Of a stretch of DNA of 51,064 nucleotides, positions 43,791 through 51,064 are shown piece by piece. A model generated the notes under the pieces. The model saw nothing but the letters and a program-made list of their open reading frames with translations. It did no database searches and had not been told where the DNA came from. Each line of letters starts with the position of its first letter. Positions within the stretch are counted from its first letter, which is position 1. The position numbers and the translations under genes are program-made. Origin of the DNA: Massilia sp. (GTDB taxonomy: Bacteria; Pseudomonadota; Gammaproteobacteria; Burkholderiales; Burkholderiaceae_D); NCBI GenBank assembly GCA_025359245.1, contig JANYGW010000118.1, positions 1-51,064 of the forward strand. The letters are read 5' to 3'.

Positions 43791-44709
43791 TTTTACCCAC
43801 GGCTTCTGGGACCTGTACATCGTCATCATCACCTTGCTGTCAATTGCCGGCTGCGGCATTTTGCTGTGGTCCCAATCGACCTACAAGGTCAAACCGGGCA
43901 TGCCGGCCGACGGCACCACCGGCCACGTCTGGGACGACGACCTGACCGAACTGAATACGCCGCTGCCGCGCTGGTGGATGTGGCTGTTCTGGATCACCAT
44001 CGTGTTCGCGCTGGTCTACCTGGCGCTGTATCCTGGCCTGGGCAGCTACGCCGGCCAGCTGGGCTGGAAGTCGAGCGGCGCCTACCAGGCCGAACTGGGC
44101 AAGGCGAAGGCCGACTACGGGCCGCTGTTTGCACGCTACGCCAAGCAGGACCTGGAAACGGTGGCGGCCGACCCGCAGGCGCACGTGATCGGCGAACGCC
44201 TGTTCATGACCTACTGCGCGCAGTGCCATGGCTCTGACGCGCGCGGCAACAAGGGCTTCCCCAACCTGACCGACAATGACTGGCTGCATGGCGGTTCGCC
44301 GGCGACGATCAAGACCACCATCATGATGGGTCGCCACGGCGTGATGCCGCCGATGGGCGCGGCGCTCGGCTCGGATACCGACGTCGAAAACGTCGCGCAG
44401 TATGTGCGCAGCCTGTCCGGCCTGACCGCCGACCCGATCAAGGTCGCCATCGGCAAGCCCAAGTTCGCCGCCTGCGCCGCCTGCCATGGGGCCGGCGGCA
44501 TCGGCAACCAGGCGATCGGCGCGCCCAACCTGACTGACAAAGTGTGGCTGTACGGCGGCAGCGCCGACACCATCATGGAGACCATCCGCAAGGGCCGCAA
44601 CAACACCATGCCGGCGTTCGGGGAATTCCTCGGCGAAGACAAGGTGCATGTGCTTGCCGCCTACATCTGGAGCTTGTCGGCCGAGCCGAAGGCGGCGGCA
44701 AAAAAATGA
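43783..44709 (+). CDS. ccoP: cbb3-type cytochrome c oxidase subunit III (CcoP)
   Basis: CcoP is the di-heme cytochrome c that feeds electrons to CcoO/CcoN. The 308-residue protein has two N-terminal membrane segments (about 7-29 and 63-84), the linking motif HVWDDDLTELNTPLPRWW, and two heme sites, CAQCH (Cys145-His149) and CAACH further on. GGGGGAGAG at 43769-43777 precedes the ATG at 43783, which lies within the end of ccoQ. The stop overlaps ccoG by 4 nt. Confidence 0.95.
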   Translation: MADFTHGFWDLYIVIITLLSIAGCGILLWSQSTYKVKPGMPADGTTGHVWDDDLTELNTPLPRWWMWLFWITIVFALVYLALYPGLGSYAGQLGWKSSGAYQAELGKAKADYGPLFARYAKQDLETVAADPQAHVIGERLFMTYCAQCHGSDARGNKGFPNLTDNDWLHGGSPATIKTTIMMGRHGVMPPMGAALGSDTDVENVAQYVRSLSGLTADPIKVAIGKPKFAACAACHGAGGIGNQAIGAPNLTDKVWLYGGSADTIMETIRKGRNNTMPAFGEFLGEDKVHVLAAYIWSLSAEPKAAAKK

Positions 44710-46085
44710 GCGAAGCAAAGGCCACCGTCATCAAGATGTATTCGGCGCGCGAGGAAATCTATCCGCGCGAAGCGAAGGGCCGCTATGCGACCCTGCGCTG
44801 GGCCTGCGTGTGGATTACCCAGCTGGTGTTCTACGGCGTGCCGTGGCTGACCTGGAACGGCCGCCAGGCCGTGCTGTTTGACCTCGGCGCGCGCAAGTTC
44901 TACATCCTCGGCATGGTGCTGTGGCCGCAGGACTTCATCTTCCTGGCGGCGCTGCTGATCATCAGCGCCTACTTGCTGTTCCTGGTCACTGCGGTGGCCG
45001 GGCGCGTGTGGTGCGGCTTCGCCTGTCCGCAGACGGTCTACACCGAGATGTTCATGTGGATCGAACGGCGCATCGAAGGGGCGCGCAGTGCGCGCATCCG
45101 GCTCGACCGCCAGCCGTGGACACGCGACAAGATCGCGAAAAAGAGCGCCAAGCACCTGGCCTGGGGCGCGCTCGCGCTGTGGACCGGATTTACCTTCGTC
45201 GGCTATTTCGCGCCGGTGCGGGGGCTGCTGGCGGCCATCTACAGCCTCTCGCTCGGGCCATGGGAATGGTTCTGGATCGGCTTTTATGCGTTCGCGACCT
45301 ACGGCAATGCCGGCTGGATGCGCGAACAGGTATGCAAGTACATGTGTCCGTACGCGCGCTTCCAGAGCGCGATGTTCGACAAGGACACGCTGATCGTCAC
45401 CTACGACCGCGAACGCGGCGAGCCGCGCGGCGTGCAAACGGCGGCCGGCGACAAGGGCGACTGCATCGACTGCACCATGTGCGTGCAGGTATGCCCGACC
45501 GGGATCGACATCCGCAACGGCCTGCAGTACGAATGCATCGGCTGCGCCGCCTGCGTCGACGCCTGCAACGTGGTGATGGAAAAGATCGACCTGCCCAAGG
45601 GGCTGATCCGCTATTCGACCGACCATGCGATGAAGAAGAAATGGTCGTCGAGCCAGATCGGCGCGCGCGTGCTGCGCCCCAGGGTGCTGATCTACACGGC
45701 GCTGTTGTCGTTGATCGTGATCGCCTTCGGCATCGCGCTGGCGCTGCGCACGCCGCTCAAGCTCGACGTCATCCGCGACCGCGGCTCGATGGGGCGCGAG
45801 GTGGGCGACGGCCTGATCGAAAACGTCTACCGCCTGCAGATCATGAATACCGCCGAAACGGCGCACCGTTTCCGGATCCGGGTCGAGGGCATCGAAGGCA
45901 TCCGCCTGGCCGACGCCGCCGAAGTATCGCTCGATGGCGCCAGCACGCGCGCCGTGGCGGTGCGGGTCCAGGCCGAACGGGGCGCGCTGGGTAAAGGTTC
46001 GAAGCAAATCGAATTTGAACTGACGGCGGTGGATGATCCATCGCTGCAGGTGCACGAAAAAGCTGTATTCATCGTACCGAAATAA
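44706..46085 (+). CDS. ccoG: Cytochrome c oxidase accessory protein CcoG
   Basis: CcoG is a membrane-bound ferredoxin-like protein that acts as a cupric reductase in cbb3 assembly. The 459-residue protein has about five membrane helices, the Cys motifs WCGFACPQTVYTEMF and CKYMCPYARFQ, and two ferredoxin-type clusters, CIDCTMCVQVCPTG and CIGCAACVDACN. An Ig-like C-terminal domain follows (about 345-459). Length and order match the family. It starts inside the end of ccoP. Confidence 0.94.
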   Translation: MSEAKATVIKMYSAREEIYPREAKGRYATLRWACVWITQLVFYGVPWLTWNGRQAVLFDLGARKFYILGMVLWPQDFIFLAALLIISAYLLFLVTAVAGRVWCGFACPQTVYTEMFMWIERRIEGARSARIRLDRQPWTRDKIAKKSAKHLAWGALALWTGFTFVGYFAPVRGLLAAIYSLSLGPWEWFWIGFYAFATYGNAGWMREQVCKYMCPYARFQSAMFDKDTLIVTYDRERGEPRGVQTAAGDKGDCIDCTMCVQVCPTGIDIRNGLQYECIGCAACVDACNVVMEKIDLPKGLIRYSTDHAMKKKWSSSQIGARVLRPRVLIYTALLSLIVIAFGIALALRTPLKLDVIRDRGSMGREVGDGLIENVYRLQIMNTAETAHRFRIRVEGIEGIRLADAAEVSLDGASTRAVAVRVQAERGALGKGSKQIEFELTAVDDPSLQVHEKAVFIVPK

Positions 46086-46094
46086 GGAGAAACC

Positions 46095-46628
46095 ATGTAT
46101 TCCGCTCCCACCCTTAAGTTGAGCACCGTGCGGCCCTGGTATGCGCAGCGCTGGCCATGGCTGCTGATGCTGGGACCGGCGCTGGTGATCGTGGCCGGCT
46201 CGTTTGCCGCCTGGCTGGCCTACAGCCGCCAGGATGCGATGGTGGTGGACGATTACTACACGCGCGGCAAAGCCATCAACCAGGACCTGCGACGCGACCG
46301 CGTGGCCAGCGCGATGCTATTGTCGTTCGAGGCGCGCTACGATGCTGCCGCTGGCGTGCTGCGCGGCGAAATGACCAGTTTCGGCAAGCCATTGAGCGCG
46401 CCGTTTCGCATCAACATGGCACATTCGACCTTGCCCGAAAAAGACTTGATGCTCGACGTGGTGCCCGATGCGCGCGGACACTTCGAAGTGGCTTTGCCGC
46501 TGCTGGAGCAGGCCCGCTGGCAGGTTGGGGTCGAAGGCGCAAAGCACGACTGGCGCCTGGCGTCGGAATGGCGCTGGCCGGCGCAGCGCTCGGTCAAGAT
46601 CGACGCCGACCCGGCGATCGTCAAATGA
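46095..46628 (+). CDS. ccoH: FixH/CcoH-family oxidase assembly protein
   Basis: The 177-residue protein has one membrane helix (about 17-38, WLLMLGPALVIVAGSFAAWL) and the FixH pattern VVDDYYTRGKAINQDLRRDR near the start of the periplasmic domain. CcoH/FixH is needed for stable cbb3 assembly. AAGGAG at 46084-46089 serves the ATG, nine bases after the ccoG stop. Confidence 0.88.
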   Translation: MYSAPTLKLSTVRPWYAQRWPWLLMLGPALVIVAGSFAAWLAYSRQDAMVVDDYYTRGKAINQDLRRDRVASAMLLSFEARYDAAAGVLRGEMTSFGKPLSAPFRINMAHSTLPEKDLMLDVVPDARGHFEVALPLLEQARWQVGVEGAKHDWRLASEWRWPAQRSVKIDADPAIVK

Positions 46629-46858
46629 GGCAGGGCATGCGGCGCCTCGCGATGACGGTGCTGTGGCCATCGTTCCTGGCCGCGGCGATGGCGGAGGGCC
46701 TGTTCTTTTCGATGTTCACGCCCGACTTGCTGTGGGCGCTGGCGCCGGTGGCGGTGTACAGCATCGGCTTCTTCTTTTTCTGGAGCCTGTGCGCGCTGGC
46801 CAGCATGCTGACCTACTACCTGGTCACGGTGCCGGAAGACCACAATCCGCCGTTCTGA
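46625..46858 (+). CDS. Small membrane protein at the end of the cco cluster
   Basis: The 77-residue protein has two membrane helices (about 9-31 and 37-60, with YSIGFFFFWSLCALASMLTY) and a short tail VPEDHNPPF. It overlaps ccoH by 4 nt (ATGA), so it is part of the operon. A second Met at codon 5 (46637) could also be the start. Similar small proteins end cco clusters in other Burkholderiales, from memory; no function is known. Confidence 0.75.
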   Translation: MRQGMRRLAMTVLWPSFLAAAMAEGLFFSMFTPDLLWALAPVAVYSIGFFFFWSLCALASMLTYYLVTVPEDHNPPF

Positions 46859-48112
<1,254 letters not shown>

Positions 48113-48167
48113 GGGGATACCTGGCAGCTGAAGAATAAGCCGACAGTTTACTCCATGTGCGGCGCCG

Positions 48168-48293
48168 TCAGCGCTGCTGCTGTGTGACGGCGATGGTGGG
48201 TTTGGCCGGCTCGCGCTTGTCGCAGCAGCCGCCCAGCAGCAACAGCAGGCAACTGGTGGCGACCGCGGCGAGCGGGCCGATGCGCAGTTTCAT
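48168..48293 (-). CDS. 41-residue predicted lipoprotein
   Basis: This short frame starts at ATG 48293, with GGAG six bases upstream. It encodes a positively charged start (MKLRIG), a hydrophobic stretch ending in LLLLLGGCC, a good lipobox with Cys23 as the lipidated residue, and a polar tail. The mature peptide would have only 19 residues. The family is unknown to me. It lies upstream of the helicase gene on the same strand, 55 bp away. Confidence 0.6.
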   Translation of the reverse strand: MKLRIGPLAAVATSCLLLLLGGCCDKREPAKPTIAVTQQQR

Positions 48294-48350
48294 GGTGAAC
48301 TCCAGTCAAAAATGCGATGGTAGCGAGTTTCCGGACGGCGCGGCGCGGGC

Positions 48351-48379
48351 TTGTCAATATCGCATACGCCCCGTATTTA
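48351..48379 (+). promoter_or_regulatory. Possible sigma70 promoter of the DUF885 gene
   Basis: TTGTCA (48351-48356) and TATTTA (48374-48379) are separated by exactly 17 bases, a plausible housekeeping promoter about 110 bases upstream of the DUF885 start. The match to consensus is partial and was found by eye. Confidence 0.3.
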
Positions 48380-48492
48380 CGGGCGCCGTTGCCGATGTCG
48401 GGGTGGTTTTTCAGGGCAAACCATGATAGATTCTGTGCGGCAAGTTCGGCCTGTCCGGACCCGACCATTACAACAGACTCTGGAGACTGACC

Positions 48493-50337
48493 ATGCCATC
48501 GACCACCCAGCGGCGCCTGATCGCCACCTGCATCGCGCTCGCCATCGGCGCCGGCGCCGCACCGGCCGAATGCGCCGTCGGCGCCGCCGCGCCTGCCGCC
48601 GCGCAAAACCAGCAGCAGGCGGCATTCGACAAGTGGGCCGACAGCTTCGCCGCCGACTGGGTGCGCCTGTCGCCCGAGCGCGCCACCAGCACCCAGTATT
48701 TTGCCGGCGCCGAACAGCAGGCGCTGGACCGCCAGCTGGCGCCGATCAGCGCCGCGCAGCGCGCCAAATACCAGACCATGGCGCACGCCGGCCTGGCCAA
48801 GTTGAACGGTTTCCTGAAAGGGCCGCTCGACGCCACCCGGCGCATCTCGGCCGACACCATGCGCTGGTCGCTCGAACAGGTGATTGCCGGCCAGCCGTTC
48901 GAAGACTACCGCTTCGAGTTTTCGCAAATGGGCGGCACCCACGTCAGCCTGGTTAGCTTCATGACCGAAACCCATCCGCTGCGCCGCGCCGCCGATGTCG
49001 ACGCCTATCTGGCTCGCCTTGAGCAGATCGGCACGCGGATGGACGAAGCGACCGCGCGCGCCCGCGCCGCCGCCGCGCGCAAGCTGATCCCGCCGCGCTT
49101 CATCCTCGAACGCGCACAAACCCAGGTCAACACCTTCCTCAAGCCGGCGCCGGACAAGAACGTGCTGGTCACCTCGCTGGCGCAGCGCATCAGCGCGCTG
49201 GCCGACCTGACGCCGGAGGCGCGCGCTGCCGCAGTGGCCAAGGCCAGTGCCATCGTCGGCGCCAGCATCATCCCTGCGTACACGCGCACCAAGACGTTTC
49301 TGGCCGAGCTGTATCCGCGCACGACCGACGAAGCGGGTATATCCAGGCTACCCAACGGCGCCGCCGCCTACAGCCGCGCGCTGGCCAACTTTACCGGCAC
49401 CACGCTGAGCGCGGCCGAGATCCATGCGATCGGGCTGCGCGAAGTGGCGCGCATCGAAGCGGAGATGGACCTGCACCTGCGCAAGCTCGGCTTCACCGAA
49501 GGCGGCATCGAGGAGCGCATGCGCGCGCTCGACAAGACCTTCCAGCCGACTGGCGAAGGCGATCCGCGGCCCGAGCTGCTGCGGCGCTATACCGAGATGG
49601 TGCGCGACGCTGAAAAGCGCAGCGCCAAGGTATTCAACCTGATGCCGCACGCGCCGGTCGACGTGCGGCGCGAACCGCCGCTGACCGAGGCCAGCGCCGC
49701 CGCCCACTACAGCGTGCCGGCGCCGGACGGGACCTTGCCGGGCATCTTCTGGGTCCCGATGCGCGGGCCGGTGTTCGATGTGATCCGCATGCGCAGCCTG
49801 TCGTACCACGAGGCGGTGCCGGGCCACCACTTCCAGCTGGCGATCCAGCAGGAGACGGCCGGCCTGCCGAAGTTCCGCACCCAGCGCATTTTTGGCGGCG
49901 GCAGCTCGCACAGCGAAGGCTGGGCGCTGTATGCCGAGCGCCTGGCGGTGGAGCAGGGCTGGTATGAAGGCGACGTGCCGGGCCTGCTCGGCGCGCTCGG
50001 CTCGGAACTGTTCCGCGCGCGCCGGCTGGTGGTCGATACCGGCCTGCATAACAAAGGCTGGACGCGCCAGCAGGCGATCGATTACGGCATCGGCGCGCAG
50101 GAAGTCGAACGCTACGTGGTGTGGCCGGGCCAGGCCTGCGCCTACATGCTGGGCATGCTGCGCATCATCGAGCTGCGCGAGCACGCCAAGAGCGCGCTGG
50201 GCGACAAGTTCAGCCTGCCGGCCTTCCACGACGTGGTGCTGCAAACCGGCTCGGTGCCGCTGGACGTGCTGGCCAAGGTCATCGACCAATGGATAGCCGG
50301 GCAGGCCAGTCCCGCAACTAACGCCAAGGCGCGCTGA
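48493..50337 (+). CDS. DUF885 family protein, putative exported metallopeptidase
   Basis: The 614-residue protein has a signal-like N-terminus (about 1-27) and the DUF885 domain. The motif HEAVPGHHFQ (His439, Glu440, His445, His446) resembles a zinc-binding HExxxGHH site, and EGWALYAERLAVE (about residues 475-487) supplies a further Glu. These residues suggest a metalloprotease-like fold, although few members have been characterised. GGAG at 48482-48485 supports the ATG. A strong hairpin lies after the stop. Confidence 0.88.
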   Translation: MPSTTQRRLIATCIALAIGAGAAPAECAVGAAAPAAAQNQQQAAFDKWADSFAADWVRLSPERATSTQYFAGAEQQALDRQLAPISAAQRAKYQTMAHAGLAKLNGFLKGPLDATRRISADTMRWSLEQVIAGQPFEDYRFEFSQMGGTHVSLVSFMTETHPLRRAADVDAYLARLEQIGTRMDEATARARAAAARKLIPPRFILERAQTQVNTFLKPAPDKNVLVTSLAQRISALADLTPEARAAAVAKASAIVGASIIPAYTRTKTFLAELYPRTTDEAGISRLPNGAAAYSRALANFTGTTLSAAEIHAIGLREVARIEAEMDLHLRKLGFTEGGIEERMRALDKTFQPTGEGDPRPELLRRYTEMVRDAEKRSAKVFNLMPHAPVDVRREPPLTEASAAAHYSVPAPDGTLPGIFWVPMRGPVFDVIRMRSLSYHEAVPGHHFQLAIQQETAGLPKFRTQRIFGGGSSHSEGWALYAERLAVEQGWYEGDVPGLLGALGSELFRARRLVVDTGLHNKGWTRQQAIDYGIGAQEVERYVVWPGQACAYMLGMLRIIELREHAKSALGDKFSLPAFHDVVLQTGSVPLDVLAKVIDQWIAGQASPATNAKAR

Positions 50338-50373
50338 TTTTCCGCGAAAACCAGGAAATCCTTGAGTCGACCA

Positions 50374-50412
50374 GGTCAGCCCACCATTAAAGCAGCAAAT
50401 GGTGGGCCGACC
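50374..50412. terminator. Strong hairpin after the DUF885 gene, possible bidirectional terminator
   Basis: Two 15-base arms (50374-50388 and 50398-50412) pair except at one position, A50378 against C50408, around a 9-base loop. The core is GCCCACCATT with AATGGTGGGC. No T-tract follows on the plus strand. It lies between two converging genes, so it may end transcription from either side. Confidence 0.5.
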
Positions 50413-50478
50413 CGTTGCGCTTTCACGCCATCTCAATTGAAAAATTGGCCTCGACGAGGATGCCGGCGCCGAACACTT

Positions 50479-50733
50479 TTATTCTTGGCCAGAAGTCTTG
50501 CGCACGACCTTTGCTGCGGTCTTCGCAACGACCTGTACTTTTTCCTTGTCCGACATGGCGTTGAATTGATGCTCAATTGCGCCAATCTTCTTTCGGAACA
50601 GGATGAGCGGAATGACAATCGCAGCCATTACGCCGATCAGCGACCACTCAATTGGCTGCTTCACAATGAGCATCAAGCCGATATAAATTGCCGGAAGTAG
50701 TGCCAGCGCAATGACGTAGATACGAAATTTCAT
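50479..50733 (-). CDS. Small two-helix membrane protein, hypothetical
   Basis: The 84-residue protein has two membrane helices (about 5-24 and 28-45) and a Lys-rich, alanine-rich cytoplasmic tail (KTAAKVVRKTSGQE). The frame is clearly less GC-rich than the rest of the window, with many A/T third positions, suggesting a different origin. No clear ribosome site precedes the ATG. I do not recognise it. Confidence 0.6.
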   Translation of the reverse strand: MKFRIYVIALALLPAIYIGLMLIVKQPIEWSLIGVMAAIVIPLILFRKKIGAIEHQFNAMSDKEKVQVVAKTAAKVVRKTSGQE

Positions 50734-50850
50734 GTTGGAGTTTTCAATGAGGGTAAATTTGTTGAAAGTGGAATCGAAGCCAGAGCTCTTAATGCTGTGA
50801 AAGTAGGTGAAGCGCCTGGTGCGGGGGCCGCTACACTATTGCGGTGCCGC

Positions 50851-51064
50851 TCAGTCGATGAATTTCCAAGTGTCCGCTCCATCGAAGTGGCGCACTTGAA
50901 CAGACGCTTGAAGAGGTGGATCGAAGTTGTTCAGATTGACACCGTGCTTGCCACCGACCTTGGGCATAAGTGGTTCCCAATGCGTGACGCAGCCGCAAGT
51001 CTTGCAACACACGGTGCGCAGCGTCTTGTCGCCCCAGATGTACGCGGTCGTATTCTCCGGGTGT
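50851..51064 (-). CDS. GFA/CENP-V domain protein, C-terminal part (5' end outside window)
   Basis: A minus-strand frame runs off the right edge and ends at TGA (50851-50853). The visible 70 residues contain TVCCKTCGCVTHWEPL, the zinc-binding Cys motif and conserved HW of the glutathione-dependent formaldehyde-activating (GFA) family, and end in WKFID. Many GFA-fold proteins have unknown substrates. Base composition is lower in GC, like the neighbouring small gene. Confidence 0.75.
   Translation of the reverse strand, partial: HPENTTAYIWGDKTLRTVCCKTCGCVTHWEPLMPKVGGKHGVNLNNFDPPLQASVQVRHFDGADTWKFID

Overview
The window looks like chromosomal DNA of a GC-rich betaproteobacterium of the Oxalobacteraceae, most likely the Massilia/Telluria/Duganella group. 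This is inferred from gene content and codon use: a PEP-CTERM protein, Burkholderiales-type cco and kdp clusters, a TorF-type porin, and many two-component and c-di-GMP proteins. No rRNA, tRNA, CRISPR array, phage or insertion sequence was seen. The right edge (from about 50.44 kb) is less GC-rich and may be the start of an accessory segment.

Region 1 (0.2-12.65 kb) is a potassium locus. It holds a TorF-like porin, a tiny membrane peptide, kdpF, kdpA, kdpB, kdpC, kdpD, kdpE, an SPFH/prohibitin-like membrane protein, and the Kup transporter. The kdp, SPFH and kup promoters share one layout: two TTTAYR-like hexamers separated by 5 nt, then exactly 10 nt, then a TAnnnT -10 element. The hexamers resemble the E. 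coli KdpE site. The kdp and SPFH promoters carry a second hexamer pair exactly 32 bp upstream. This points to a local KdpDE regulon that includes SPFH and kup.

Region 2 (12.6-26.2 kb) is mixed: a DUF418 membrane protein, an EF-hand protein, a CusRS/IrlRS-type two-component system followed by a PAP2 phosphatase, a COG4705 membrane protein, a lipoprotein and a DUF4337 protein, an orphan ExbD, a DJ-1-like secreted protein with a GlxA-type regulator, a FixH-like lipoprotein coupled to a di-heme cytochrome c peroxidase, and a PEP-CTERM protein.

Region 3 (26.5-33.8 kb) is signalling. A GGDEF-EAL protein with a degenerate EAL domain and a soluble histidine kinase share the same N-terminal input domain of about 145 residues. 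Between and beside them lie a YajD-type HNH nuclease, a short porin, a single-domain response regulator, an alpha/beta hydrolase and a universal stress protein.

Region 4 (33.9-46.9 kb) is the microaerobic module: an acyl-CoA synthetase/GNAT fusion, hemN, a TauE/SafE-like protein, ccoI, ccoS, ccoN, ccoO, ccoQ, ccoP, ccoG, a ccoH/fixH gene and a small membrane protein. Three FNR boxes, each exactly 22 nt upstream of a TAnnnT -10 element, precede the synthetase, hemN and ccoN. Heme synthesis under low oxygen, copper loading and cbb3 oxidase assembly would thus be induced together. No fnr gene lies in the window.

Region 5 (46.9-51.06 kb) holds a DEAD-box RNA helicase, an unlisted 41-residue lipoprotein, a DUF885 protein, a small membrane protein and a truncated GFA-family protein.
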